A DNA stretch of 64,000 nt from Bradyrhizobium diazoefficiens (GCF_016616425.1 NZ_CP067101.1:1364001-1428000), one strand, 5' to 3'. Positions 49,553 through 60,266 are shown, counted from the stretch's first letter. Translations and numbers: made by a program. Notes: generated by a model from the letters alone, not told the origin.

Positions 49553-50569
49553 CTACTCCGCCAGCGCGTTGTACTTCTTCAGCGAGGCCTTCAAATCCGC
49601 CAGCGCGGCGTCCGGATCGGCGCCGGCCTTCTTGGCGCCGTCGGCCCAGGTCTTCACCAGCGGCTCGGCGGCCTTCTTCCAGGCTGCGGTCTGCGCGCCC
49701 GTCAGCTTGTAGACCTCGTGGCTGGATTCCGCCTTTACCTTGTCGATGCCGGCATCCTCGAACTTGCCCCAGTGCTCGCCGACCACACCCGCCATCTCGG
49801 TCGTGCAGTTCTTGTCGATCGCGGCCTTCTGCTTGGCGGACATCGCATTGTATTTGTCCTTGTTGATCACGAACACGAAGGTCGTGGTGTAGAGCGGCGC
49901 GTCCATGTCGTACTTGGTCACCTTGTCGATGCCGAACAGCACCAGCGATCCCCAGGGGAAGGTCACCGCATCGGCGACGCCGCGCTCGATGATATCACGC
50001 ACTTCCGGAGCCGAGGATTGCACGTTGGTGCCGCCGAGCGAGGTGACGAAGTTCGCCATGGTGGCGTGCGCCGGGCGGATCTTCATGCCCTTGACGTCCT
50101 CGGGCATCACGATCTTCTTGGTGCGGGAGTGGAAGGAGGAGGGCGAGTGGACGAAGGCGAGGCAGTATTTGACGTCCTTCATCTCCTTCTCGGCATATTT
50201 GCGGTACCAGGCGTCCAATCCCATCGAGCCGCCCTTGGCGTCCGAGATCAGGAACGGCAGTTCGCCGGCGCCGATGATCGGGAAGCGGCCGGGCTGGTAG
50301 CCGGGATTGACGTAGGTGACGTCGGCGATGCCGTCGCGCGCCATGTCATAATGGTCGAACGCCTTGCCGAGCTGCTGGGCCGGAAACACCTTGCCCTTGA
50401 TGGTGCCGCCGGAATCCTTCTCGACCGCCGCGGCCCAGTCCTCCAGGGACTTCTGCAACGGATGCGAAGCCGGCACCCAGTGCGAGATCTTCAAATCGAA
50501 GGTCTTGTCCTGCGCGAACGCAGGCGTCACGCTCGCGGCCAGCAGCAGTGCCAGACAGGCTTTTCTCAT
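49553..50569 (-). CDS. TRAP transporter periplasmic receptor (DctP-type)
   Basis: A 338-residue DctP-type receptor: signal peptide MRKACLALLLAASVTPAFAQ, then KTFDLKISHWVPASHPLQKS and GKAFDHYDMARDGIADVTYV. MKIRPAHATMANFVTSLGG carries the conserved Arg that binds the ligand carboxylate in this family. The gene is first of the TRAP operon. Start at 50569, where a signal peptide and GAGAGACGCGAG begin; the in-frame upstream stretch (to 50698) is not coding-like. Ligand likely a hydroxycinnamate or another aromatic acid. Confidence 0.9.
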   Translation of the reverse strand: MRKACLALLLAASVTPAFAQDKTFDLKISHWVPASHPLQKSLEDWAAAVEKDSGGTIKGKVFPAQQLGKAFDHYDMARDGIADVTYVNPGYQPGRFPIIGAGELPFLISDAKGGSMGLDAWYRKYAEKEMKDVKYCLAFVHSPSSFHSRTKKIVMPEDVKGMKIRPAHATMANFVTSLGGTNVQSSAPEVRDIIERGVADAVTFPWGSLVLFGIDKVTKYDMDAPLYTTTFVFVINKDKYNAMSAKQKAAIDKNCTTEMAGVVGEHWGKFEDAGIDKVKAESSHEVYKLTGAQTAAWKKAAEPLVKTWADGAKKAGADPDAALADLKASLKKYNALAE

Positions 50570-50617
50570 CTCGCGTCTCTCCCTGTTATCGACGACGGGC
50601 TTCGACGGCCCGGTCTT

Positions 50618-52002
<1,385 letters not shown>

Positions 52003-52020
52003 GCAGCTGCGGGCACATCG

Positions 52021-52142
52021 CCGTTGCGAGCGACTTGTCCGCCGCAGCTCGAAGAGCGAAGGCGGAAGCGAAGCAATCCAGGAATCCTCCGCGGAGGCAG
52101 GCTGGATTGCTACGTCGCAAGAGCTTCTCGCAATGACGGGAG
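52021..52142. repeat. Intergenic palindromic repeat (CGTTGCGAGCGACTTGTCCGCC / CGCAATGACGG type)
   Basis: Mosaic of mirrored blocks (CCGTTGCGAGC, GAAGAGCGAAGGC, AATCCAGGAATCC, CTCCGCGGAGG, GGATTGCTACG) ending CTCGCAATGACGG. Related to 2745-2813. Directly followed by a tandem duplication. Confidence 0.6.
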
Positions 52143-52170
52143 TGTCCATTTCACGGGAGTGTCCATTTCA
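52137..52170. repeat. Tandem 17-bp direct repeat
   Basis: Two head-to-tail copies of CGGGAGTGTCCATTTCA at 52137-52153 and 52154-52170, at the edge of the larger palindromic repeat. Probably slippage. Confidence 0.75.
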
Positions 52171-52263
52171 AACACCCGCGCAAATTCCGTTTAAAACTTT
52201 GTAGGCAGTGAAACTGTCATCCACATCGCGTTCAATGGCGGCAACAGGCAACGCGAGACTGGC

Positions 52264-52680
52264 ATGATCTCTCCCGACATTCCCGCCGGCTTCGAGCCGC
52301 ATTTCCGCAAAGCGCCGCTTACCGATCCCTGGGAGCCGCTCTACTCCAGGAAGACCGACAAAGGCGTCACCGTGGGGTTGCGGCTGGCGACGCCGCACAC
52401 CAACTCGCGCGGTCTGATCCATGGTGGGTTGATTGCGGCGCTGGCCGATGCCGCCATGGGCTATAGCTGCGCCCAGGCGACGGGCTGGACGACGTCGTTC
52501 GTGACGATTTCGCTGTCGATCGACTATGTCGGCACAGCCGAGATCGGCCAGTGGCTCGCCGTCGAGGGCGAGGCGATCAAGACCGGCTCCACGATCTGTT
52601 TCGCGCAATGCCTGGTCAAGGCCGACGACGCCGTGATCGCGCGGGCGAGCGGCACGTTTCGTGTGGTGTCGAAGAAGTAG
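52264..52680 (+). CDS. PaaI-type hotdog thioesterase
   Basis: A 138-residue thioesterase of the PaaI/hotdog family. RGLIHGGLIAALADAAMGYS holds the HGG...D catalytic motif and the long helix, and FVTISLSIDYVGTAEIGQWL completes the fold. It hydrolyses acyl- or aryl-CoA esters, commonly as a tetramer. It lies alone between pobA and a LysR gene, but its place near the aromatic cluster suggests release of a stalled aromatic CoA ester. Confidence 0.87.
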   Translation: MISPDIPAGFEPHFRKAPLTDPWEPLYSRKTDKGVTVGLRLATPHTNSRGLIHGGLIAALADAAMGYSCAQATGWTTSFVTISLSIDYVGTAEIGQWLAVEGEAIKTGSTICFAQCLVKADDAVIARASGTFRVVSKK

Positions 52681-52686
52681 GTCTCT

Positions 52687-52797
52687 CGTGTCCCGGACGC
52701 GGTGCGGCGCGAAGTGCCGCTCCGCAGAGCCGGACCCATCTATCCGCAGATCGCGCTCTGGCCTTCTGGGTACCGCTTTGCGGCGCGTCCGGGACAT
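52687..52797. repeat. Intergenic palindromic repeat (CGTGTCCCGGACGCG / CGCGTCCGGGACA type)
   Basis: Outer arms GTCCCGGACGC and GCGTCCGGGAC, inner blocks GGTGCGGCGCGAAGTGCCGC and GCAGATCGCGCTC. Lies between the thioesterase gene and the convergent LysR gene. Confidence 0.55.
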
Positions 52798-52801
52798 CCA
52801 C

Positions 52802-53683
52802 CTACCCAAACCTCCATTCTGCCGTTTCCACCACGAGATCGACGAACGCGCGCACCTTGGCGGAGAGCAGGCGCGAGGTCGGGTAGACGATGTGGATCGG
52901 CAGCGCCGGCTGCTCATATGCCGCCAGCAGGATTTTCAGTCGCCTGCGCTTCAGTCCCTCGGCGGCCTGATAGGCCAGCACCCGCGTCACGCCGCCGCCG
53001 GCTTCGGCATATTGCAGGGCGGCGTCGGCACTGTTGCTCGTGAAGCGCGGGTTCGGGATCACCTCGATGTCGCGGTCCTCATGCAGGAAGTGCCAGTTGG
53101 TCGGCCCGAACTGGATGGTCTGATGCGCGGCGAGAGCTTCCGGCGTCTTGGGCTCGCCGTGGCGCTTGAGATAGTCGGGCGCGGCCACCACGATCCGCCG
53201 CATCTTGCCGACCTGGCGCGCCACCAGCGAGGAATCGGCGAGGTGACCGATTCGGACCGCGGCGTCGACGGCGTCCTCCACGAGGTTGACGAGATGGTCG
53301 GAGAGCCGCAATTCGCAGGCGACCTCGGGATAGCGTTTGAGAAAGGTCGTCATGACCGGCCCGACATGCAGACGGCCGAAGCCGACCGGGGCCGAGACCA
53401 CCAGGCGTCCGCTTGGCCGGTTGCGCTCCTCCCGCGCCGAGCCGTCGGCCTCCTCGACATCGGCGAGGATGCGCCGCGCACGCTCCAGATAGCGCGTGCC
53501 GACGTCGGTCAGTGTCACTTGCCGTGTGGTCCGCTGCAACAGCCGGGCGCCGAGATGCTCCTCCAGCGCCGCGATCAGCCGCGTCACCGCCGAGGGCGAC
53601 AGCCGCAACTTGCGCGCCGCCGGCGCAAAGCCGCGCAGATCGGCGACGGTGACAAAGACGTGCATGGCCTCCAGGCGGTCCAT
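52802..53683 (-). CDS. LysR-family transcriptional regulator
   Basis: A 293-residue LysR protein: winged helix MDRLEAMHVFVTVADLRGFA, RKLRLSPSAVTRLIAALEEH and the co-inducer domain GRLVVSAPVGFGRLHVGPVM. It belongs to the CrgA/YafC-like group. Divergent from a pyridoxamine-oxidase-fold gene at 53805, with an inverted repeat ATTGC-N7-GCAAT between them near its own start. Start 53683 is supported by conservation; a longer start at 53719 is not. It probably controls itself and the neighbour. Confidence 0.87.
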   Translation of the reverse strand: MDRLEAMHVFVTVADLRGFAPAARKLRLSPSAVTRLIAALEEHLGARLLQRTTRQVTLTDVGTRYLERARRILADVEEADGSAREERNRPSGRLVVSAPVGFGRLHVGPVMTTFLKRYPEVACELRLSDHLVNLVEDAVDAAVRIGHLADSSLVARQVGKMRRIVVAAPDYLKRHGEPKTPEALAAHQTIQFGPTNWHFLHEDRDIEVIPNPRFTSNSADAALQYAEAGGGVTRVLAYQAAEGLKRRRLKILLAAYEQPALPIHIVYPTSRLLSAKVRAFVDLVVETAEWRFG

Positions 53684-53689
53684 GGCATT

Positions 53690-53706
53690 ATTGCATATCT
53701 GGCAAT
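53690..53706. promoter_or_regulatory. LysR-type box ATTGC-N7-GCAAT
   Basis: Perfect 5-bp arms with a 7-bp centre, containing the T-N11-A pattern, located between the LysR gene start (53683) and the divergent gene (53805). Matches a LysR recognition site. Confidence 0.6.
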
Positions 53707-53804
53707 TATGAAGTGTCAAGTAGCCGGATTATTCTAGCCGGCGAGAGGTCCATCTAGTCAAGCGAACGACGCAGACACGCGCCGGACTCCCAGGAGATGT
53801 TCCG

Positions 53805-54431
53805 ATGCCAGAAATTGAGACCTACGCAAGCGACGTGGCGTTTACGCCGGCGGTGAAATCGATCCAGGCCCGAAAGGGGTCGCGCGAAAGCTATGCTCAT
53901 GCCGAGCAGCGCGGCTGGCGTACCGAGGTCGATGACAATCTCGCGGCCTTCCTGGCCGGCGCTAACAGTTTTTATCTCGCTACTGCTTCGGCCGATGGAC
54001 AGCCCTACATCCAGCACCGCGGAGGCCCCAAAGGCCTCTTGAAAGTACTGGACAGGCAGACACTGGCTTTCACGGACTACGCTGGCAACCGGCAATACAT
54101 CACGCAGGGAAACCTGTCCGAAAATTCGAAAGCCTACATCTTCGTGATGGACTACGCCCATCGCCACCGGATCAAGATCTGGGGTGAGGCGCGCGTCGTC
54201 GAGGACGACGAGGCGCTCACCGCGTCCCTGATGCCAAAGGGTTACCGGGCGCGGCCGGAGCAGGTGATCCTGTTCAAGATCGCAGCCTGGGACACCAACT
54301 GCCCGCAGCACATTCCGCAGAAGTTCGACGCAGGCGATGTCGCGGCGGCGCTGGCGGCAAGGGATCAGCGGATCGCTGAACTGGAAGCAGAAGTGGCGGC
54401 GTTGAAGGGGGAGAGGGCCAGCGCTCCTTGA
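53805..54431 (+). CDS. Pyridoxamine 5'-phosphate oxidase-fold (PPOX) family protein
   Basis: A 208-residue flavin-binding split-barrel protein. FYLATASADGQPYIQHRGGP and LAFTDYAGNRQYITQGNLSE, then HRIKIWGEARVVEDD, follow the PPOX fold that binds FMN. Typical roles are oxidation or F420/heme-linked chemistry; none can be picked here. The C-terminal 40 residues form a coiled coil (ALAARDQRIAELEAEVAALK). Divergent from the LysR regulator, which probably controls it. Confidence 0.83.
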   Translation: MPEIETYASDVAFTPAVKSIQARKGSRESYAHAEQRGWRTEVDDNLAAFLAGANSFYLATASADGQPYIQHRGGPKGLLKVLDRQTLAFTDYAGNRQYITQGNLSENSKAYIFVMDYAHRHRIKIWGEARVVEDDEALTASLMPKGYRARPEQVILFKIAAWDTNCPQHIPQKFDAGDVAAALAARDQRIAELEAEVAALKGERASAP

Positions 54432-54473
54432 TGCGCTATCCCCTTATTCTCCTCCATCGGAGGAACAGCGAGG

Positions 54474-55205
54474 CTACAGCACGCTCGCGCCTTCGTGCTG
54501 GAAGCCGAGATAGCTGGCCGCGACCCGCTCGTTCGCCGCGATGTCGCTGGCCTTGCCGCTGAGCACGAACTCACCGAGCTCCATCACGTAAGCCTGGTCC
54601 GCGATCTTCAAGGCGGCCTGTGCGTTCTGCTCGACCAGCAGCACCGAGACGCCGCTGGCGCGCAGCTCGGTGACGATGCGGAAGATGTCGGCGACGATGA
54701 TCGGCGCGAGGCCGAGGCTCGGCTCGTCCAGCATCAGCAGTTTCGGCTCACCCATCAGCGCGCGGCCCATCGCGAGCATCTGCTGCTCGCCGCCGGAAAG
54801 CGTGCCGGCGAGCTGCTTGCGCCGTTCCTTCAGGCGTGGAAACAGCGTGTAGACGCGCTCCATCGAGGCTTTCGCCTTGGTTCGCTCGATGCGGAAGGCA
54901 CCGAGCTCGAGATTGTCCTCGACGTTCATGGTCACGAACAATTCGCGGTGCTCCGGCACGAGGCCAAGCCCGATCGCGACGCGGTCCTCGATGTCGAGCC
55001 GGGCGAGATCGTGCCCGGCAAAGGCGACGCGGCCTTTCAGCGGCAGGATGCCCATGATGGCGGAGAGCAGCGTGGTCTTGCCGGCGCCGTTGGCACCGAC
55101 GATGGTGACGATCTGGTTGGCGCCGACCTCGAGCGAGACAGAGCGTACCGCCTCGACCTTGCCATAGGCGACATGCGCGTCAGTGACGGTCAACAGCGCG
55201 CTCAT
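54474..55205 (-). CDS. livF: Branched-chain-type ABC transporter ATP-binding protein LivF
   Basis: A 243-residue ABC ATPase. Walker A GANGAGKTTLL, Q-loop region MGILPLKGRVAF, signature LSGGEQQMLAMGRALM and Walker B LLMLDEPSLGLAPI; this is the LivF pattern. It drives substrate import with the fused permease-ATPase at 55202 and LivH at 56979. Its start overlaps the stop of the upstream gene by 4 bp (ATGA), so the genes are translationally coupled. In R. palustris a similar trio is the CouSTU aromatic importer. Confidence 0.9.
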   Translation of the reverse strand: MSALLTVTDAHVAYGKVEAVRSVSLEVGANQIVTIVGANGAGKTTLLSAIMGILPLKGRVAFAGHDLARLDIEDRVAIGLGLVPEHRELFVTMNVEDNLELGAFRIERTKAKASMERVYTLFPRLKERRKQLAGTLSGGEQQMLAMGRALMGEPKLLMLDEPSLGLAPIIVADIFRIVTELRASGVSVLLVEQNAQAALKIADQAYVMELGEFVLSGKASDIAANERVAASYLGFQHEGASVL

Positions 55206-56971
55206 GCCGCCACTCCGAGATAGGCCTTGATCACTTCGGGATTGGTCTTGATCGTGGCGGGGGTGCCCTCCGCGATCTTGGTGCCGAAATCGAGCACCAC
55301 GATGCGATCGGCAAGGTTCATCACGAAGCCCATGTCGTGCTCGACCAGCAGCACGCTCATGCCGCCGTCGCGCAAGTCACGCAGCAGCGTCGCGAGCTGC
55401 TGCTTCTCCATGTGGCGCAGGCCCGCGGCGGGCTCGTCAAGCAGCAGCAGCATCGGATCGACGCAGAGCGCTCGGGCGATCTCGACGATACGTTGCTGGC
55501 CGAGCGAGAGCGAACCTGCGAGTTGGTGCATCTGCTCGGTGAGGCCGACGCGCTCGATCTGGCGCGCGGCCTCCGCAAGCAGTTTTGCTTCATCGGCGCG
55601 GTCGAGCCGCAGCATCGAGGCGATCGGCCCTGCGTGGCCGCGCAGATGCGCGCCGATCGCGACGTTCTCCAGCACGGTCATGTCTGGCACCAGCTTGACG
55701 TGCTGGAACGTGCGGGAGATGCCGAGCTTGACGATCTCCTGCGGCGGCGCCTTGTCGACCTTCCTGCCCAGCACCGAGATCGAGCCTGAGGTCGCCGACA
55801 GCACGCCGGTGATCAGGTTGAATGTCGTGCTCTTGCCGGCGCCGTTCGGGCCGATCAGCGCGACGATCTCACGGGCCTGGACGTCGAAGGAGACGTTGTT
55901 GACCGCGACCACGCCGCCGAACTGTTTTCGCGCTTTTTCGACCTGGAGCAGGATGTTGGACTCGCCGGGCGAACGGGTGCGCTGCTCCAGCTTCAGCGAG
56001 GTATCGGGCTTCCGGCCACTGGTCCGCTCGGGCAGGAAGGACATCAGCCAGGGCCAGAGCCCGCCCGGCGCAAGTTGCAACAGCGCGACCAGCATGACGC
56101 CGAACACGATAGTCTCGACCTGCCCGGAGCCGGGCAGGATCAGCGGCAGGTAGCTTTGCAGAACCTCCTTCAGGACCGCGACGATCGCCGCGCCCAAGAC
56201 GCCGCCCCAGACATAGCCGGCGCCGCCGACCACCGCGATGAAGAGATACTCGATGCCGGCCTGCGCCCCGAACGGCGTCGGGTTCACCGCGCGCTGGAGA
56301 TGCGCGTAGAGCCACCCCGAAAGGCCGGCGAGCACGGCGGCATGGATGAACACCAAGAGCTTGGCGCGCGGCGTGTGCACGCCGAACGCCTCGGCCGCGA
56401 CATGTCCGCGGCGCAGCGCGCGGATGGCGCGGCCGGTGCGGGAATCCAGCAGGTTCATGGTCAGCAGGGCCGAGAGGATCACGGCGACCCAGATCGCGTA
56501 ATAGATCGAGCCGGGTGCGAGCATCTTGAATGCGCCGATCGACAGCGGCGGGATCGCCGAGATGCCGTCGTTGCGGCCGAGAAACTCCAGCTTGCTGAAG
56601 AGGTAGAACAGGCCGAGCCCCCAGGCGAGCGTGCCGAGCGGCAGATAATGGCCGGAGAGACGGACGGTGATCAGCCCGAGCAGCACCGCCAGCGATCCGC
56701 TGACCAATAGCGACAGCGGCAGCGTCAGCCAGGGCGACAGGCCGTAGGCCGTCGACAGCACCGCGGTGGTGTAGGCGCCAAAGCCGACGAAGGCCGCTTG
56801 TCCGAACGAGGTCAGGCCGCCGACGCCGGTGAGCAGCACGAGGCCCATCGCGACGAGGGCGGCAAGGCCGATATTGTCGAGCAGCACGATCCAGAACGGC
56901 GGCATGCCCGGAAGATGCGGGATCGCCGCCATGACAGCGGCGAAAATGAGGATGGGAAGCCGGCTCTGCAT
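55202..56971 (-). CDS. Fused LivM permease-LivG ATPase
   Basis: A 589-residue natural fusion. The first ~310 residues form a LivM-type permease ([40 protein letters not shown], several helices), and residues ~340-589 form a LivG-type ATPase: Walker [13 protein letters not shown], signature [15 protein letters not shown], Walker [20 protein letters not shown] charged linker ([20 protein letters not shown]) joins the parts. With LivF and LivH it makes a three-gene importer. It is the middle gene of the operon. Confidence 0.9.
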   Translation of the reverse strand: MQSRLPILIFAAVMAAIPHLPGMPPFWIVLLDNIGLAALVAMGLVLLTGVGGLTSFGQAAFVGFGAYTTAVLSTAYGLSPWLTLPLSLLVSGSLAVLLGLITVRLSGHYLPLGTLAWGLGLFYLFSKLEFLGRNDGISAIPPLSIGAFKMLAPGSIYYAIWVAVILSALLTMNLLDSRTGRAIRALRRGHVAAEAFGVHTPRAKLLVFIHAAVLAGLSGWLYAHLQRAVNPTPFGAQAGIEYLFIAVVGGAGYVWGGVLGAAIVAVLKEVLQSYLPLILPGSGQVETIVFGVMLVALLQLAPGGLWPWLMSFLPERTSGRKPDTSLKLEQRTRSPGESNILLQVEKARKQFGGVVAVNNVSFDVQAREIVALIGPNGAGKSTTFNLITGVLSATSGSISVLGRKVDKAPPQEIVKLGISRTFQHVKLVPDMTVLENVAIGAHLRGHAGPIASMLRLDRADEAKLLAEAARQIERVGLTEQMHQLAGSLSLGQQRIVEIARALCVDPMLLLLDEPAAGLRHMEKQQLATLLRDLRDGGMSVLLVEHDMGFVMNLADRIVVLDFGTKIAEGTPATIKTNPEVIKAYLGVAA

Positions 56972-56978
56972 CTTCGCG

Positions 56979-58019
56979 TCAGTCCTTCTCTTCCTCGACC
57001 GCAGGCGCGGCGAGCGAGCGCAGCAGCAGCACGGGGATCAAGAGCATGAAAACGATCACCTCCTTGTAGTTGGAGGCATAGAAGGACGAGAACGCCTCGA
57101 CGATGCCGACCATCAGCGCGGCGGCGGCGGTGAGGGGGTAGCTGACGAGGCCGCCGATGATCGCGGCGACGAAGCCCTTCAGGCCGATCAGGAAGCCGCT
57201 GTCATAGTAGAGCGTCGTGATCGGCACGATCATGATGCCCGACAGCGCGCCGATGATGGAGGCCAGCAGGAAGGCGATCTGCCCCGACAGCGTGGTGCGG
57301 ATGCCGGCGAGCCGCGCCCCTAACCGGTTCACGGCGGTCGCGCGCAGCGCCTTGCCGTAGAGCGTCAGGCCGAAGAACAGCCAGAGGGCGACGATGAAGG
57401 CGATGGTGATGGCGTAGACGGTGATGCTCTGGCCGGTGAAGCGCAGCGCGCCGGCGGTGAAGGTGCCGGACAGCACGGCAGGCCCGCGCTGGCCTTCGGC
57501 GCCGAAGAACAGAAGACCGAGGCCCTGCAGCGCAAGGTGAACGCCCACCGATGCGATCAGCAGCACCAGCACGGAGGTGTGCGCCAGCGGCTGGAACGCG
57601 ATGCGGTAGAGATAAAGGCCGATCATCGCCACGATCACCAGAGACAGCGCGATGCAGACTGCGACCGGCGGCTTCTGGGCGGCAAAGTACAGGGTCAGCG
57701 CCAGCACGATGGCGGGCAGCACGATGTTGGTGAGAACGCTGCGCAGGATCAGCCGCCCGTGCAGCGCCTTGCGCGCGACGAACAGGTCGAATGCGAAGGC
57801 GCCGATACCCAGAGCCAACGCGAGCTTTGCCGTGCCCGGCATCTGGCCCGCGGCCAGCGAGGCATAGGTCAGCGCGCCGTAGGTGACGAATTCGCCCTGG
57901 GGAATAAGGATCACCCGGGTGACGGCGAACACCAGCACCAGTGCCAGGCCGAGCAGCGCATAGATCGCGCCATTGGTGATGCCATCCTGCACCAGGAACA
58001 GCATGATAGTGGTATTCAA
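56979..58019 (-). CDS. livH: Branched-chain-type ABC transporter permease LivH
   Basis: A 346-residue permease with about eight helices: ITNGAIYALLGLALVLVFAV, RVILIPQGEFVTYGALTYAS, GKALRATAVNRLGARLAGIR and YDSGFLIGLKGFVAAIIGGL. It starts at TTG 58019, supported by AGGGGGAG nine bases upstream; ATG 58004 is too far from that site. Only 7 bp separate it from the fused gene. Works with a periplasmic receptor, possibly the one at 41117. Confidence 0.88.
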   Translation of the reverse strand: MNTTIMLFLVQDGITNGAIYALLGLALVLVFAVTRVILIPQGEFVTYGALTYASLAAGQMPGTAKLALALGIGAFAFDLFVARKALHGRLILRSVLTNIVLPAIVLALTLYFAAQKPPVAVCIALSLVIVAMIGLYLYRIAFQPLAHTSVLVLLIASVGVHLALQGLGLLFFGAEGQRGPAVLSGTFTAGALRFTGQSITVYAITIAFIVALWLFFGLTLYGKALRATAVNRLGARLAGIRTTLSGQIAFLLASIIGALSGIMIVPITTLYYDSGFLIGLKGFVAAIIGGLVSYPLTAAAALMVGIVEAFSSFYASNYKEVIVFMLLIPVLLLRSLAAPAVEEEKD

Positions 58020-58104
58020 GACCGGACGCTCCCCCTAAAGATGACGGACCGATCCCCTCGATTGCGGTGCACGGTCTGCTCACAGCCATTGAAAAACGCT
58101 GGCG

Positions 58105-58138
58105 ATATTTGATATGGTCAATAACAATTATCAAATAT
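58105..58138. promoter_or_regulatory. Long inverted repeat between liv operon and MarR gene
   Basis: 10-bp arms ATATTTGATA (58105-58114) and TATCAAATAT (58129-58138) separated by 14 bp, in the divergent intergenic region. Suitable for a MarR-family dimer pair controlling both genes. Confidence 0.6.
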
Positions 58139-58196
58139 AACATCAAGGGCGGGAACGATCCGTCCGGGATTTTAGCGGGATTACGAGCACGAGGCG

Positions 58197-58718
58197 ATGA
58201 CCGTTTCCAAAACCGCCGAAAAGTCCTCTGAAAAGCCGGCCGACGCGGCCAAGGGCCGCAAGGACGCGACCGAAGTCCAGAGCGAGGCGCTCCAGCTCGG
58301 CGAACTCTCCGAGCAGCTCGGCTATGTCTTGAAGCGGGCGCAGCTCAAGGTGTTCGAGAACTTTTTGCGTTGCATGGCCTCGCTCCAGCTGACGCCGGCG
58401 CAGTTCTCCGTGCTGCTGCTGGTCGAGAAGAATCCCGGCCGTAACCAGACCGAGATCGCCTCGACGCTCGGTATCCTGCGGCCGAACTTCGTGGCGATGC
58501 TCGACAATCTCGAGAGTCGCGATCTTTGCGCCCGGATCCGCTCCACCAACGACCGCCGCTCGCACATCCTGGTGCTGACCGACAAGGGCAAGGCCGTGCT
58601 GGCCCGCGCCAAGAAGCTCGTCGCCACCAAGCACGAGGCCCGACTGAACCAGTTGCTGGGACAGGCCAACCGCGAAGCCTTGCTCGCGATGCTCGCGAAG
58701 ATCGCCAACGAGTTTTGA
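58197..58718 (+). CDS. MarR-family transcriptional regulator (CouR-like candidate)
   Basis: A 173-residue MarR protein: a charged N-terminal 45-residue extension, then LTPAQFSVLLLVEKNPGRNQ, TEIASTLGILRPNFVAMLDN and the wing ARIRSTNDRRSHILVLTDKG. It is divergent from the three-gene liv operon, with a 34-bp inverted repeat between. In R. palustris the MarR regulator CouR represses coumarate genes and is released by coumaroyl-CoA; gene context suggests the same type here. Whether it also controls the operons at 41-52 kb is unknown. Confidence 0.85.
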   Translation: MTVSKTAEKSSEKPADAAKGRKDATEVQSEALQLGELSEQLGYVLKRAQLKVFENFLRCMASLQLTPAQFSVLLLVEKNPGRNQTEIASTLGILRPNFVAMLDNLESRDLCARIRSTNDRRSHILVLTDKGKAVLARAKKLVATKHEARLNQLLGQANREALLAMLAKIANEF

Positions 58719-58730
58719 GGCTCCGCTGTC

Positions 58731-58825
58731 ATCGCCCGACCTGATCGGGCGATCCGGCATTCCGGAGGCCGTCGCGGTCCACGGAGCGGCCGCGGCGTAC
58801 TGGGTTGCCCGCGGGGAATGACACC
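58731..58825. repeat. Hairpin and palindromic repeat after the MarR gene
   Basis: ATCGCCCGA (58731-58739) pairs with TCGGGCGAT (58745-58753) and starts a repeat that ends CCGCGGGGAATGACACC. It lies between the ends of the MarR and glycerate kinase genes and may terminate the MarR transcript. Confidence 0.5.
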
Positions 58826-58843
58826 GTCATTGGAGCAGGCGCC

Positions 58844-60127
58844 TCAATCCACCAGGATCACCCTGATGTCGTTGACGTTGGTCAGCGTGGGGCCCGGCAG
58901 CAGCAGGTCGGCCGTCGCCTCGAAGAACGCCGTAGCGTCGTTGTCGTCCAGGTACGCCTGCGGCTGAAGCCCCTGGACCTTCATCTTTGCGAACGTCGCC
59001 GCGTCGATCAGCGCGCCGGCAGGGTCGGTGGGGTTGCCGGCGCCGCCGTCGGCGCCGTCAGTGTCGCCGGCCAGCGCCGAGATATCCGGGGTGTCCTTCA
59101 GCAGGGCGGCGAGCGCCAGCGCGTATTCCTGGTTCGGCCCGCCGCGGCCATTGCCGCGCACGGTGACCGTGAGTTCGCCACCGGAGAGGATCGCGACGCG
59201 CTTGCCTTGCGCGCGGGCTTGCAGCGCCAGCCTGGCGTGATCGGCGGCGACCTCGCGCGCCTCGCCTTCGAGATCGGCGCCGAGATCAATCGTCTCGTAG
59301 CCGAATTCGCGCGCAAGCTTCACCGCCGCCTCGAGCGACTGCTTGGGCCGGGCGATCAATTCGAAATGCGCGCGCGCGAAGGCGGCATCGTCGGGCTTGC
59401 AGCTTTCGTTGCGTTCGTCCTCGAGCGCGCGGCGCACCGCGTCGTCGATCTCGAGCCTGTATTTCGCGACGATCGCGCGCGCATCGGCCAGCGTGGTCGG
59501 ATCGGGCACGGTCGGACCGGAGGCGATCGCGGAAGGATCGTCATGCGGCACGTCGGAGATCGCGAGCGTCACGATCTCGGCGGCGTTTCTGCCGGCGCGC
59601 GCCAGCCGGCCACCCTTGATCCGCGACAGATGTTTTCTGACCGTGTTCATCTCGCCGATCGGCGCGCCCGAGCGCAGCAGCGCCTTGTTGACCGCCTGCT
59701 TCTGCGCGAAGCTGATGCCGTCGCTAGGGGCGATCCAGTTGGCCGAGCCGCCACCGGTGAGCAGCACCAGGAGCAGATCGTCCGGCCCGGCCTCGCCTGC
59801 GAGCGCGAGCGTGTCGGCCGCGCCTTTCAAACCGGCTTCGTCGGGTACGGGATGCCCGGCTTCGACCACGCGAATGCGGCGCGTCGGCATGCCGTAGCCG
59901 TGGCGCGTGGTGGCGATGCCGACGATGCGCTCCGGTGCGAGCTTCAGCGTGTCGAGATAATGCCGTTCGGCGGCCGCGGCCATGGCGGCTGCGCCCTTGC
60001 CGGCGGCGAGGCAGATCACGCGGCCTTTGGGCGCGGGCCGCAAGTGAGGCGCCAGCACCACATTCGGATGGGCGGCGGCAACGGCGGCGTCGTAGAGCGC
60101 GCGGAGCAGGGGACGTCGGTCGGTCAT
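58844..60127 (-). CDS. Glycerate 2-kinase-type protein (GckA/TtuD, MOFRL family)
   Basis: A 427-residue protein: ICLAAGKGAAAMAAAAERHY, VVEAGHPVPDEAGLKGADT-like, LLVLLTGGGSANWIAPSDG and a C-terminal MOFRL domain (VAILSGGELTVTVRGNGRGG, PNQEYALALA, LAGDTDGADGGAGNPTDPAG). This is the class II glycerate kinase (formerly hydroxypyruvate reductase TtuD). It phosphorylates glycerate at C2 to feed central metabolism. Start 60127 fits the family; longer in-frame starts add a basic leader. Convergent with the MarR gene. Confidence 0.88.
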   Translation of the reverse strand: MTDRRPLLRALYDAAVAAAHPNVVLAPHLRPAPKGRVICLAAGKGAAAMAAAAERHYLDTLKLAPERIVGIATTRHGYGMPTRRIRVVEAGHPVPDEAGLKGAADTLALAGEAGPDDLLLVLLTGGGSANWIAPSDGISFAQKQAVNKALLRSGAPIGEMNTVRKHLSRIKGGRLARAGRNAAEIVTLAISDVPHDDPSAIASGPTVPDPTTLADARAIVAKYRLEIDDAVRRALEDERNESCKPDDAAFARAHFELIARPKQSLEAAVKLAREFGYETIDLGADLEGEAREVAADHARLALQARAQGKRVAILSGGELTVTVRGNGRGGPNQEYALALAALLKDTPDISALAGDTDGADGGAGNPTDPAGALIDAATFAKMKVQGLQPQAYLDDNDATAFFEATADLLLPGPTLTNVNDIRVILVD

Positions 60128-60266
60128 GACGATGGCCTTCGGCAGACGGGAGTGACTGGCGGCAAACGCCACCATTCACCTGCCTACCGCATTGCGCGGC
60201 AAAGCGTAAGCCGGCTCTGCAATCATTCGATTATGCAATCGCGTGATCATGATCGGCGGGCAAGCA

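Noticed and set aside
58109..58122. FNR/FixK box TTGAT-N4-ATCAA
   Set aside because: The sequence is TTGATATGGTCAAT; spacing between half-sites is one base short, and the larger inverted repeat explains it better.
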